Origin: Symbiodinium microadriaticum | Taxonomy: Eukaryota > Sar > Dinophyceae > Suessiales > Symbiodiniaceae | Direction of reading: 5' to 3' | DNA: 64,000 nucleotides | NCBI GenBank assembly: GCA_001939145.1 | Contig: LSRX01001558.1 | Location: forward strand, 43,355 to 107,354 | Part shown: in pieces, positions 29,922 through 39,289 of the stretch | Position numbering within the stretch: the first letter of the stretch is position 1 | Layout of the letters: each line of letters opens with the position of its first letter | Notes under the pieces: generated by a model | Told to the model about the DNA's origin: nothing | What the model saw: the letters and a program-made list of their open reading frames with translations, nothing else | Databases searched by the model: none | Program-made: the position numbers and the translations under genes

Positions 29922-31837
29922 CGGACTGTTGATTCGGCGTGCCCGTTAGACTGTGGCACGCTGGGTTCTGACCATGTACCATATATCCCCATCTCACGTA
30001 GCCATGAACGAAAAGCATTGTTGTAGAACTCGCCCTTGTCAGAGTGGAATCTGTACACGGGCATCCCGTGCATCTGGAGGTAGATAACAATATCCTGCAC
30101 TGCTTGTCGAACTGTCCCAGAGCGGTTGTTGGGAAGTGCAGTAGCGAAAGTCAGATACGTCATATCCGGAGGTTCACAATCTCCCTGGTGCATAACCACA
30201 TCATGTTGACACTCGCCTTCCCCGGACATATCCTCCTCGACTTCCTCCTCTGCTTCTTCCACCTCCGAAGGTTCATAGGACAACTCCTCCTCAGCTCCAA
30301 TCTCAGTAAGCGTGTCCCCACCATCCATATTGAGAACCCTGACTGCCACAGGTTCTGGTTCTTCCATGGCCCCATTGTCATGCTCCTTGAAGTAGTCCTC
30401 AATGGTTTGCAAGTCGCCTTCTGGAGGGGTGATAACAGGATCCTCTTGTGACCCTCGGCCTTTGTCATCACTGCGTACTCCATGATCATCTGGAGGTTGC
30501 TTTCCTCCCATCCATTCGATGAATTGCTTAGGCACCAGGTACTTTGCAACCAGCAAATAACGAAGGTTCTTGCCCATTGTCCCCTTTGACGTAGCATCTA
30601 GTCCAGGATTCAGTGGTCCAGCAACATCTGAAGTAAGCGTGTACGACTCTGGATGGTGCACCTTCCTGTGCTGTCTTCCCACCCCTCTTGCCATTACACA
30701 GGTTGCACAATCCCTGCGGTACTCAGCGTGATTTGTGTCCACATGCTGCTTCCACTTTGCTGGAGTCATTGCACACACCCTTGGAACACAACGGCTTTCC
30801 TGATACCATATACCCACTGCTACCACAATAGCATTGACCAGCCCTTGAGACCAAATAAAGTCCTGATCACTTCTCTCAGGCATCTCTTCTCCATCAGGAA
30901 CCCGGAGCTCCTTCAGCGCAAGAAGGCTGTGAATATTTGTGCCCAACGTAGTACGATTGATTGCATTGGCTCCCATAGCTCCCTGATCGAAGGATATCTG
31001 CTGAGTTTGAGCCTCTCGTTGGAAAAACTTCCAGAGTCGCGTGTCCCAGAAAGAAGCTCTCCCATTGACTGTGCTCACTCCAGCATAATCTTCCCATCGG
31101 GGACGCTGGACAGTTTCCCAATAAGCTCGGGATTGGTACCAACTCGCTGTCTCATTTGTCCTTTCACCAGACTGCTGGGCTTCCTCCATCTGCTCCACTT
31201 CACGGCTCCGTCGGTCGCGCTCCTGCTGCGTTGTCCCTTCTGGATATTCCAGAAGAAAACCCACATCTCGCTCAAGGCCGTGAACTTCTCTACCCACCTG
31301 TGCAACTGCAAACAACCACATCATACGGGCCATAAGTTGAAGTCCTTTGACATCTCGTTCTCCTCCACGACAATGCTGGTGGACCCTATCCGGAGGTCCT
31401 CCCATGATAACATCAATCTTGCCCATAACTGCACCCCAGAGAAGCATTCTCCACGTTTCGGACCTCAGCAAATCATGTCCAGCACACCTTGCCGAGTCCA
31501 ACTCAATCACCATGGCATCGCCCTTGTCCAGGCGCATAATTTCCCAGTGTCCTTCCACACCAGCGAACAAATGCACTATCCACCTCTTCGAGCTCCACAA
31601 TCTCCGCCGCTGTGCTCTGGTCAACCACCCGATTTGCTTCATTATGTCCCACCCTGATCTCAAGCCAGCGGAGGGTATCATCTGTGCCAAACAATCTCCG
31701 GGTAGGTCTTGGAAGAAGGGCGCATCTCTCACCGCCCGTAACCCCGACTCAAAGCTTCCAGTGACAACATAGTCATACAAGTAATGGTTCCAGTGCTTCT
31801 CCATCGCCATTGCAGCCACTCCAACATGATCCTCTGT
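29738..31837 (-). CDS. Pol part 1: methyltransferase-like segment and integrase
   Basis: Same frame as Gag, open from the codon after the TAG; the first ATG is at 31810. 31588-31220 resembles a C5-cytosine methyltransferase: LFAGVEG (motif I), IELD (II), DVIMGGPPD (IV, with Asp where the catalytic Cys should be) and LLEYPEG (VI). The integrase has an H-x4-H-x6-C-x2-C finger (30745-30698), catalytic Asp in TSDVAGP (30626-30628), Asp in HSDKGEF (30038-30040) and Glu in NGHAES (29933-29935). About 195 residues separate the two Asp because of an acidic insert. It ends at TGA after a one-base shift. Confidence 0.85.
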   Translation of the reverse strand, partial: TEDHVGVAAMAMEKHWNHYLYDYVVTGSFESGLRAVRDAPFFQDLPGDCLAQMIPSAGLRSGWDIMKQIGWLTRAQRRRLWSSKRWIVHLFAGVEGHWEIMRLDKGDAMVIELDSARCAGHDLLRSETWRMLLWGAVMGKIDVIMGGPPDRVHQHCRGGERDVKGLQLMARMMWLFAVAQVGREVHGLERDVGFLLEYPEGTTQQERDRRSREVEQMEEAQQSGERTNETASWYQSRAYWETVQRPRWEDYAGVSTVNGRASFWDTRLWKFFQREAQTQQISFDQGAMGANAINRTTLGTNIHSLLALKELRVPDGEEMPERSDQDFIWSQGLVNAIVVAVGIWYQESRCVPRVCAMTPAKWKQHVDTNHAEYRRDCATCVMARGVGRQHRKVHHPESYTLTSDVAGPLNPGLDATSKGTMGKNLRYLLVAKYLVPKQFIEWMGGKQPPDDHGVRSDDKGRGSQEDPVITPPEGDLQTIEDYFKEHDNGAMEEPEPVAVRVLNMDGGDTLTEIGAEEELSYEPSEVEEAEEEVEEDMSGEGECQHDVVMHQGDCEPPDMTYLTFATALPNNRSGTVRQAVQDIVIYLQMHGMPVYRFHSDKGEFYNNAFRSWLREMGIYGTWSEPSVPQSNGHAESTVRWVKDRTRTLLQAASMPVKLWPVAASMAAAEQRAKVLSWKTKLIAPFGAKVHLRKKAFDKV
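31220..31588 (-). other. C5-methyltransferase-like segment, probably inactive
   Basis: Rossmann-type motif order FAGxEG, ELD, GGPP, EYP over about 123 residues. The PC dipeptide of active enzymes is PD here and ENV is EYP, so methyl transfer is unlikely. It may instead bind nucleotide or DNA. The assignment is by motif only. Confidence 0.55.
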
Positions 31838-34762
31838 CTATATAGTGGCATTGCGCAGCTGCTCGACTTTTCGGTCTTCCAAGCGAGCGATCAGTGCCAG
31901 TGCTTCCATTTCTTGAAGCTGTGGGCAGCCACTGTCCACCTGTAAGAACATCCTCTCGCCCTCAGGAGAAATTAGCTCGCAGCTATTTGGTGTCCACACC
32001 ATTGAATAGCCCAAGGTTTTTATCAGCTGACCCATAGGCACAATTGTCTGCGCTTGTGGTGCTTGAGGTGTATCCTTTCTGATGCCTTCCTTTTTGAACG
32101 GCATCAGCAGCGTCCCGGTGGCAGTAATCTTCATCATCAACTGGTGTCGGCCTGCCAACTGTACTGCTACATCCTCTGCTTGACCCCATTCCTCTTCAGA
32201 AGTTGCATTTCTCAAGCTATGCGTAGCCCCACTGTCCAGTAGCGCCGTAGCCCTCATAGAACAGACACGTATATCGCATAGGTTTATCACCTTGACTTCA
32301 GGTCTGGTCTTCTCCGGGGACGACTCCCCTGTAGAAGTAGCTGAAGGATTCTGCACCATCTGCTGCGCTGCTTGCACCAGTGTTTCCAATGTCCAAGCGG
32401 TTCCTTGCACTGGTTCACTGAGCGTACTGGCCCCTGACGTAGTCCCCAACGTAGCCATAGTAGTCTGAGTCGACGTAGGACTGCTGCCACCTGTTGCCTT
32501 ATTGTATGTCCCATCTTTCACTGCTGGTGCCCCGGTCTTAGCCGACGCTTTTCCAACAGGACACTCACGCTGGCGGTGACCTTCTGCCCCACATCGCAAA
32601 CATTTTCTGGATCTGGTTTCTCTATCAAACGACTGGAGGCTATGGGAATATGCACATTTGTCCCCACGCTTGCATCCAGATGCCTTCGCGAAGTACTTGC
32701 ATAGCTCTGCTGACTTAGGGTTCCTGCCAGTTGCGTCCTTTGCCTTCGGCGGCAAAGTTGTGTCTACTGCACGCAACTTCGGTTGCCCCGTCGTGGTACT
32801 CATCGACTTGGCTGTCTGCATCACTTCCAACTCAGCCTGCAGATGCTTTTGATATGCCACAACCTGTTCCGGGCTCGGTCTGGCATCCAGCCTCAAAGTT
32901 GTACGAAGCATCGAAGTTCGGAACGATGCGTCCGGCGAAGCATCTATGTGCCTCGCAGTCAGGTTCTGCAAGCCCCGTGCGAGGACCGATGGATCTGGTG
33001 GAGTCATCTGTACCGCCTTACAGCGGTCCATCCATCTCGGCCATGCCCTCAAAACTTTCAGAGCATCCTCCAAAGTATCACCTGCGGAGAAATCGCTTGG
33101 CGCCTGCAATCTCTTCAGCACATCTTGTCTCTCTGCTGATCCTCCAGGTTGAAAATGCTTGTACAAGTGAAAAAGCATCTTCACACAGTCCTTTGCACAT
33201 CTGCGCGACACCATGTCCGCGCGCAGCTCTGTAGGCATCGAAGCTAACAGCATTGATGAGGCTCTGGCATTGACACGCTGCCATTTCCCTTCACACCATT
33301 GCTCGGTTTCTGTTGGTTCCACTGCTAAACGCTCCAACGGAGATGAAGCCAACCATCGCACATATGTGTCCTCGACCAAGGCTATAACCCCTGCCCACCA
33401 TGTGCCGCTTGACTCGCTGATATCCGACATAACTGCTGCAGACATTTCCATCCAGTCCTGAAACGTTAAGGCTGAATCCGCTCCATCTGTCAACGAAGGT
33501 AATTGTGATAATGACAGAGTGCCTGGCTTGACCTGCTCCGTTGTAGCCGTAGATGATGCCTTTTCCAGTGCCTTCACTTGCAACTCTTGCAGCTGTTGAA
33601 CTCCTCTTGCTAACGCTTCTAGCACTGGTGATCCCTGCTGCTCCACAGGTGCTGGACGTGGAGGAGGTGTTGCACGTCGTGGCCGCGCATCCCACCAAGA
33701 TCTCAATAAGCCTGGACCCTCTGAAAAACCACTGTCTTGGGCCGGAGGTACCTTGGGAACTTCGGGTTGCTCATGCTTGGTTGTAGCGACTCCTCCTGAA
33801 TCCCGTGACCCTTTATCTTCATGATGTAGAGGTCGTGGTTCCCCTCGTGGTAGCTCAGCCTCCTGAAAGTGATATTGACTTGCATATTGCTGGGAATCCT
33901 TAGGCTCTGGTAATCCCGGAAGAGGACCTGGATCTAGTTGTGATACTCCGAAACTGCCAAGTAGTCCACGAGACCTAGACACAGACTCCAGGTTTTCTGA
34001 CCGCTCCTGCTCAGCACGAAGTTGTGCCCTTGTTTCCAAAAGCTCCACTTGTAACCTTTGGTTAGCTTCCCCGAACTCACGTAGTTGACCCATAACGCCT
34101 TGTAACTGTCTCTCCACCTCTGCTTGTATTGCTTCCTGTGGAATACTGGACGAGGATGGTGGAGTCGGCGTCGGGGGTATAGCTCTTGCTACCACTCTTG
34201 TAGGCGACCGCAGCCGAAAAGACTGGCCGCCTGGTGGTGGAGTCAAAAGCGGACTTCCACTCGGCAGCGGGCTTGGCGCCAAGTCCGCTGACGTTAGCCC
34301 CTGCACAGGATGCTGCAACATATTTCCCAGCCGCATCATCCACTTAGGCACCTCCACAGCTGTCCACCAAGGTGGTGGTGGTCTCATACGACTTCCAGAC
34401 TGCGGAGTAACAAATCCGCCCGAGGTTTCCACAGCTTGCTGGGTAAACTCATCTGTTCCCAAACCAGATCGCCCGTCAGTTTGCAGCATCGTCGGTGGTA
34501 TGTTTTGCACCTCCGCCTGTACTGTCACTGCTACAGTTTCTGCCTTTGGGGGAGTAATTCCCACGCCATCGCCTTGCAGACCCGAGCTCACTTGCCCAGT
34601 CAGGCTTCCGCCCAGGTCTCGCAGCTGCTCGTCGCCTCGAGTGTCGCTGGAAATTCCTCCAGCATCTCCTGTTTCCACGGCTCCACACAAGCCGCCCACA
34701 GGCCCATCTCCCCTGGAATCTGTACCATTTGGTATTCCGGCAGAGAACGTTTGGGCGCTCAT
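31838..34762 (-). CDS. Gag and aspartic protease of the copia element
   Basis: 974 codons from the AUG in the primer site to TAG. An in-frame TAG three bases into the LTR end fixes the 5' limit. In order: low-complexity N-terminus, coiled coil (residues about 207-258), helical Gag core (about 430-650, with WQRVNARASSML and a W/L-rich region), CCCH finger C688-x8-C697-x5-C703-x3-H707, CCHC knuckle C721-x2-C724-x4-H729-x4-C734, and the protease motif LLDSGATHS at 841-849. The knuckle and finger should bind the RNA genome, and the protease should cut the polyprotein. The long N-terminal region and the CCCH finger are additions to a standard Ty1/copia Gag. Confidence 0.9.
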   Translation of the reverse strand: MSAQTFSAGIPNGTDSRGDGPVGGLCGAVETGDAGGISSDTRGDEQLRDLGGSLTGQVSSGLQGDGVGITPPKAETVAVTVQAEVQNIPPTMLQTDGRSGLGTDEFTQQAVETSGGFVTPQSGSRMRPPPPWWTAVEVPKWMMRLGNMLQHPVQGLTSADLAPSPLPSGSPLLTPPPGGQSFRLRSPTRVVARAIPPTPTPPSSSSIPQEAIQAEVERQLQGVMGQLREFGEANQRLQVELLETRAQLRAEQERSENLESVSRSRGLLGSFGVSQLDPGPLPGLPEPKDSQQYASQYHFQEAELPRGEPRPLHHEDKGSRDSGGVATTKHEQPEVPKVPPAQDSGFSEGPGLLRSWWDARPRRATPPPRPAPVEQQGSPVLEALARGVQQLQELQVKALEKASSTATTEQVKPGTLSLSQLPSLTDGADSALTFQDWMEMSAAVMSDISESSGTWWAGVIALVEDTYVRWLASSPLERLAVEPTETEQWCEGKWQRVNARASSMLLASMPTELRADMVSRRCAKDCVKMLFHLYKHFQPGGSAERQDVLKRLQAPSDFSAGDTLEDALKVLRAWPRWMDRCKAVQMTPPDPSVLARGLQNLTARHIDASPDASFRTSMLRTTLRLDARPSPEQVVAYQKHLQAELEVMQTAKSMSTTTGQPKLRAVDTTLPPKAKDATGRNPKSAELCKYFAKASGCKRGDKCAYSHSLQSFDRETRSRKCLRCGAEGHRQRECPVGKASAKTGAPAVKDGTYNKATGGSSPTSTQTTMATLGTTSGASTLSEPVQGTAWTLETLVQAAQQMVQNPSATSTGESSPEKTRPEVKVINLCDIRVCSMRATALLDSGATHSLRNATSEEEWGQAEDVAVQLAGRHQLMMKITATGTLLMPFKKEGIRKDTPQAPQAQTIVPMGQLIKTLGYSMVWTPNSCELISPEGERMFLQVDSGCPQLQEMEALALIARLEDRKVEQLRNATI

Positions 34763-34766
34763 AACC
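34753..34766 (-). promoter_or_regulatory. Primer-binding site, tRNA-Met anticodon-loop type
   Basis: The base after the LTR starts GGTTATGAGC. This complements the initiator tRNA-Met anticodon stem-loop (GCUCAUAACC), the half-tRNA priming seen in Drosophila copia and yeast Ty5. The AUG of Gag lies inside it because it is the complement of the CAU anticodon. Confidence 0.8.
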
Positions 34767-35040
34767 TAGAAAACAATAGCTCCAATGGCTTCAATGCCAG
34801 CTCTGTCCCAGTATGACTTATGCAGCTCAGAAAACCATGGCGCGCACACTGAGGAGCCTAACTGTTTTGACGCACACAAACAAATGTCGAGATCTTCTGA
34901 CGTCTGCGAGCTTTGTGTACATGATGCTCGGCTGTATCCGTCAGTCTGCTGCTTTGCTGTACAACTTGACCCAAGGGTTTGTTCTTCGCAGCCGCCCTTG
35001 AGTTTAGAAAAGACGACCGGATTGCCATCATCTTTCAACA
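34767..35040 (-). repeat. 5' LTR
   Basis: Identical copy. Its last bases (TTGTTTTCTAG with the next G) form a pyrimidine-rich AG acceptor just before the Gag AUG. The promoter should lie here, but no element was recognised. Confidence 0.95.
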
Positions 35041-35045
35041 AAACC

Positions 35046-35340
35046 CTAAACCGTTTGTGGACTTTAGCGTTCGGGAGTGAAGCTTCCCTAAGCCCTAAAC
35101 CCTAAATCCTGAACCCTAAACCCCCGAAGCCCAAACCCGTGAGGCCCTGAACCTTCGGACCCGAAGGCCTTGAAAGTCCTGAACCCAACGCCTAAAAGGG
35201 TGTTTAGGGTTTAGGGTTCAGGGCTTAGGATGTAGGGTTTCGGGTTTAGGGTTTAGGATTTAGGGTTTATGATTTAGGGCCTTTAGGGTTTAGGGTAGGT
35301 TTCGGCGTCGCAGAGGTGTTTTTTACTAGAAGGCAGCGCT
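35046..35340. repeat. Telomere-like repeats right of the retroelement
   Basis: CCCTAAA continues in the same orientation as left of the element, consistent with insertion into a pre-existing tract, then flips to TTTAGGG at about 35205. Confidence 0.75.
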
Positions 35341-35364
35341 GTGATGTGTGTTTAGAGCTCCTTT

Positions 35365-35450
35365 TCTCCTCCTCCTCCTCCTCTTCCTCCTCCTCCTCCT
35401 CGCACTGCTACTGCTGCTGCCACTACTACTACGACGACGACGACGACATT
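35365..35450. repeat. CTC/CTG/CGA trinucleotide microsatellite
   Basis: Runs of CTC, CTG, CTA and CGA. The leucine/arginine open frame is an artefact. Confidence 0.9.
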
Positions 35451-35796
35451 TTACAGACAGCTGTTTTGGGACTCGAATAAGGCAATATCAGCACGAAATA
35501 GGTACAAACAGATACTCCAAACGTCTAGGTCAGCCTGCACCTTTGCCCCCCTTTTCCCGTCAACCCTAACCGTAAGCCGCCCTCTGCACACTCAAAGGTT
35601 CGGGGTTCCTGCCAGGGGCTGCGGTTGTCGGATTTCGGTGCCTGATAGCTTTAGGGTTTAGTGTTTTGGGGTTTAGGGTCTTAGGGTTTGGGGTTTTAGG
35701 GTTTAGGGTTTCAGGGTTTAGGGGTTTAGTGCTTCAGGCCGAGGCACGTCTTCCTCCGGCCAGCAGTGGCGCTCCCCGTCGTACTCGTATCCTTCG

Positions 35797-35905
35797 CAGA
35801 GAGCCCCATACCCCTTAAGTAAGGAATATACCTTAAATTATAGGGGCCTTGCTATTTATGATTTAAGGTATATTCCTTAATTAAGGGGTCTTGGGCTCTC
35901 TGGGT
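35797..35905. mobile_element. Family C inverted-repeat element
   Basis: Complete copy with GCAGAGAGCCCCATACCCC and GGGGTCTTGGGCTCTCTGGG ends. Confidence 0.8.
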
Positions 35906-35959
35906 TCCAGAACGCTGGAGCAATCATCGGCATCAGGTATAACAACCGGGTGTATATGA

Positions 35960-36080
35960 ATGAGACCCACTAAAACAGCGGCAGCACCAGCAGCAGCCGC
36001 CACTGCAGCAGCCGCCACCACCAGTAGCAGCAGAATCACAACGACAACGACAACCGCGACGACCACGACGACGAGGCTCG
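35960..36080. repeat. CAG/CCA/CGA trinucleotide microsatellite
   Basis: Mixed CAG, CCG, CCA and ACG triplets. Confidence 0.85.
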
Positions 36081-36109
36081 ATGCACTTGTGAGACCCTGA
36101 ACCCGAAAC

Positions 36110-36460
36110 CCTAAAAGCCTAAACCCTAAACCCTAGGCGAATTCGCCCTTTGTTTAGGGTCTTAGGGTCTTAGGGTCTTTAGGGTTTAAGGTTTTAGGGT
36201 TTAGGGTCTTAGGGTCTTAGGGTTTAGTGTTTTAGGGTTTTAGGGTTTAGGGTTTTAGGGTTTAGGGTTTTAGGGTTTTAGGGTTTAGGGTCTTAGGGTT
36301 TAGGGCTTTCTTGTAGCAAAGATGTAAATGTACCCAACAAAGGCCCAGAAAAGGTTCTACCAGGTCGTGNTAGGGTCTTAGGGTCTTAAGGTTTAGGGTT
36401 TAGGGTTTAGGGTTTAGGGTTTAGGGTTTTAGGGTTTAGGGTTTAGGGTTTAGGGTTTTG
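36110..36460. repeat. Telomere-like tract with duplicated unique patch and N
   Basis: TTTAGGGTCTTAGGG units. The unique 63 bp 36307-36369 recur at 37347-37409, and the N at 36370 marks where the copy stops. Confidence 0.85.
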
Positions 36461-36482
36461 CTCATCTCGACTTTTGTCGAAA

Positions 36483-36531
36483 TGGCCGAAACTGCGACAT
36501 GCGTTTCGCACGGCCTCTGTCTAGACGGCAA
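36483..36531 (+). CDS. Candidate first exon
   Basis: ATG start, MAETATCVSHGLCLDG plus two bases, donor AA|GTAGCTG. Short and unsupported otherwise. Confidence 0.25.
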
Positions 36532-36571
36532 GTAGCTGTTAGAAACATGGTCAACCTACATTCCTCAGTTT

Positions 36572-36682
36572 TCTTGGAGGTTCATGGGTAGTTATAAGTG
36601 GATTATAAGTCCCCTAATATGGGTTATAACTACAGCTACCCTACTTATAACTCTACTTATAACTACCCATGAGCCTCAAGTA
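36572..36682. mobile_element. Family A element
   Basis: TTCTTGGAGGTTCATGGGTA to the complement ending TCAAGTA. Confidence 0.75.
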
Positions 36683-37066
36683 AGGGGAGATCGGATCTCC
36701 GGGTTAAAGGGGAAGCCGGATCTCCGAGTTGGGATTTGGGATTTCAGTTTAGGGTTTAGGGATCCTGGCTTCGTTTCGAGAATCGCTCTAAACTGCCAGA
36801 ATTCCGAAACCTCGAGCCCTGGGCTCCAGGTGCCACAAACCCGTAGGAAAACCTGCGAAAACCTATATCACCAGAAACAACATCCTAGAAAACCCTGGCC
36901 CCAGAAGGCCTTGTTGCATGCTGTCGAATCCCATCAAAACCATTTAAGATCGACCCCAAGTGAAGCCTCGTAGCCCAAACCTTTAAGCCCTAAGCCCCTA
37001 TACCCTAAACCCTAGACCCTGTAATTAAACAGTATTCTGACTATGAAGGCCCTCTTCTACAACCCT

Positions 37067-37178
37067 TACTTAGAGGTTCATGGTTAGTTATAGGTGGGGT
37101 TATAAGGGGATCTATAGTTCCGACCCATGCTAGGGGACTTCTAACCCTACTTTATAACTACCCAGGAACCTCCAAGTA
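37067..37178. mobile_element. Family A element with possible exons either side
   Basis: On the minus strand the right flank is open to CAAG|GTGTACTT, making the element edge a GT donor. The acceptor side (TAAG|GGTTG) is weaker. Confidence 0.6.
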
Positions 37179-37409
37179 CACCTTGAACCCCAGCTCCTTC
37201 GGAGCAGATGCTCGGGAGATATCGCTCGCGTGCTAGAGAGACCTCCGTGGACTCGCGACGTCAGAGACTCGGAATTTTAGGGGGCCGAAAACTGGTTCCC
37301 TGTTAGGGCTATGTTAGACATGATCATGGTTAATCCTTTATTGGGTTTTCTTGTAGCAAAGATGTAAATGTACCCAACAAAGGCCCAGAAAAGGTTCTAC
37401 CAGGTCGTG

Positions 37410-38065
37410 AAGGGACTAGTAAAGGGGTCCATAGGGTCTTACAGGGGTGTTGTAGGGTTTTATAGGGGCTTATCGCGTTTTTCCTAAAGCTCAAAACCCC
37501 TAAAACCCTGAACCCTAAACCCTAAAGCCCTAAACCCTAAACGCCTACTGTTGCAATAGGCTTTTTATGGCGCTTTGTAGGGTTGTAGAGGGGCTCATAG
37601 TCGTAGGCTTTACGGGGCCTTTGTAGGGTTCTAGAGGGGCTCATCGGGTTTTTGTGTGGCTTGGCGCTTTGTAGGGGGTTGTAGGAGTAGGGAGTTATGG
37701 AGTTTTATAGGGCTTGTAGGGTTTTATCGGCTCCAGGGTTCTTCTCTGCAGGTTCAACAACGGTTCCAGAAGGGTTCTGCAGCAGATTCTACAAGGGTTT
37801 GTAAGTAGGGTTCTGAATATTGTGGATAGGTCGGCGGTTCATACCAACCCCAGAAAGCTGGAAAATGGACTTAGGACGACCTTACACTTTATCCTAAGGA
37901 GAGCCCCCGCAGAACCCTTGTAGAAACCCTATAACCGCCCACAAGACCCTACCGAACTCTAAGCAACCCTACACAATGCTGCGAACCCTCCAAAAAAACC
38001 CGATAGAGTCCTATGAACCACTATTAAAACCCAACAACCCCCGTTACAACCACCCGGCAATGTAC
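37410..38065. other. TTTATAGGG/TTGTAGGG-rich sequence, no gene seen
   Basis: GGGTTTTATAGGGG and GGGCTTTGTAGGG variants in both orientations. Confidence 0.5.
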
Positions 38066-38475
38066 ATCGTGCGATTGCCATGTCAGTTCCGCAGAGACGC
38101 GCTTCTCGATCTCAGCCATAGTTGTTTTCAAGTTGGGGCACAGGTTTTTCGGCCCAATCCACTGGGCCACTCTGATTGCTTTTGCAAGAGCCAACTTCTC
38201 GTTGCCGACCAAGAGCTTCACTTGCGTTCGCATCGGAGGTCTTGTGAAATCTCCTCGTAGAACCGCTGCAACCAAGCATTCCTGTGGTCCATCCTGGCGA
38301 AGAAAGTCTACCGGTGTCCTTGTCGGTAGTATGGACCGCGCCGCGTGGACGTGAGCGTGGCAAATTCTAGATTCTAGCCGGCTCAGAGTCATCCGGGAGT
38401 TGTGCCACGCCTCCGCCAAGTCGTTGATCAGGCGATGACACAAGTCCCAGGTGACGGGGCCGCAGAGGTCGGCCC
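38066..38475 (-). CDS. Candidate 136-codon exon, product unknown
   Basis: Longest single island exon outside the retroelement. Acceptor TTCTTGGTGCAG, entry with two bases, 136 open codons and donor GAT|GTACATTG. Peptides include PVTWDLCHRLINDLAEAWHN and AALAKAIRV-like helical text. No stop in 410 nt, while the other two frames are broken or less protein-like. No family recognised. Confidence 0.55.
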
Positions 38476-38634
38476 CTGCACCAAGAAAACGCCAGGGTAC
38501 CAGGCTGCAATGCCTTGATCGTGCTTAAGGTTTAGGTGTTTAGCGCGTACGAGTTCGGAAAATCCTTAACGGACTGCTTTTTGAAACCCTCAAAGGACCC
38601 CTTGTAGGAATCTTAAGTCTTGAACCCAAACCCT

Positions 38635-38740
38635 ACTATGCGTCTGACAACACCTACATCCCGAGCTCCTCTTCCCCTGAAACCCACATCTTCCTTGCGC
38701 CACAACAGCTGCTGTTCCCACCAACACAAGAGAACAAGAG
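38635..38740 (+). CDS. Candidate exon
   Basis: Open frame YASDNTYIPSSSSPETHIFL then APQQLLFPPTQENK in a patch between repeat tracts. Splice ends unclear. Confidence 0.35.
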
Positions 38741-39289
38741 GGGTTTAGGGTTTAGGGCTAAGGTGCAGAGACCCTTCATTATCAAGGCCCCCCGCCTAAG
38801 CAGGGCCTAGAGTCAAAGTCCAAGAGATAAGAGCCAGCAGAAAGAGGGGACGTATTGATCGTGGGCCTGCCATCCCTTGAAAAACCGTGAAAACCCTGAG
38901 CTGCAAACCCAAACTGTAAAGGGTTTAGGGTTTAGGGTTTAGGGTAACACCCTACTACAAGATCCTCGCAGAGTGCTCATGGAACCTTGGTCGAAGAGTC
39001 TTTATGACAAGATTTCCCTCACGAAAGCCAGCAACAAAAACAAACCGCAGAAGACCCATGTTCAATCCTTCTGAAGTCCATGTACCCCATGAAAAACTGC
39101 CGAAGAAGTTCAAGGGTTTAGGGTTTAGTATGCACTCCCCATCACCCTAAACCCTCTACTAAACCCTAAATCCTGAACCTAAACCCTGAACCTGAAAGCT
39201 TAAACGGAAGCCCTCCCCAAGCCCTGAATCCTAAGCCCTGCGACCTCGGCAATATAGGGTTTAGGGTTCAGGGTAGAATGACGGCGCGC

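Larger units (their letters stand above)
25842..35040 (-). mobile_element. Ty1/copia LTR retrotransposon, 9.2 kb, near-complete
   Basis: Two identical 274-bp LTRs, a 5-bp AAACC target duplication, a tRNA-Met anticodon-loop primer site, a purine-rich tract and a polyprotein in the order Gag, protease, integrase, reverse transcriptase, RNase H. Integrase before reverse transcriptase is the copia order. Extra segments are methyltransferase-like (before integrase), dioxygenase-like (between integrase and reverse transcriptase) and a membrane/SAP-like tail. The frame is broken by one TAG (31838-31840) and two single-base shifts (near 29750 and 28480). Identical LTRs indicate a very recent insertion, so the breaks are recent, copied from a defective parent, sequencing errors or recoding sites. 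Confidence 0.95.
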
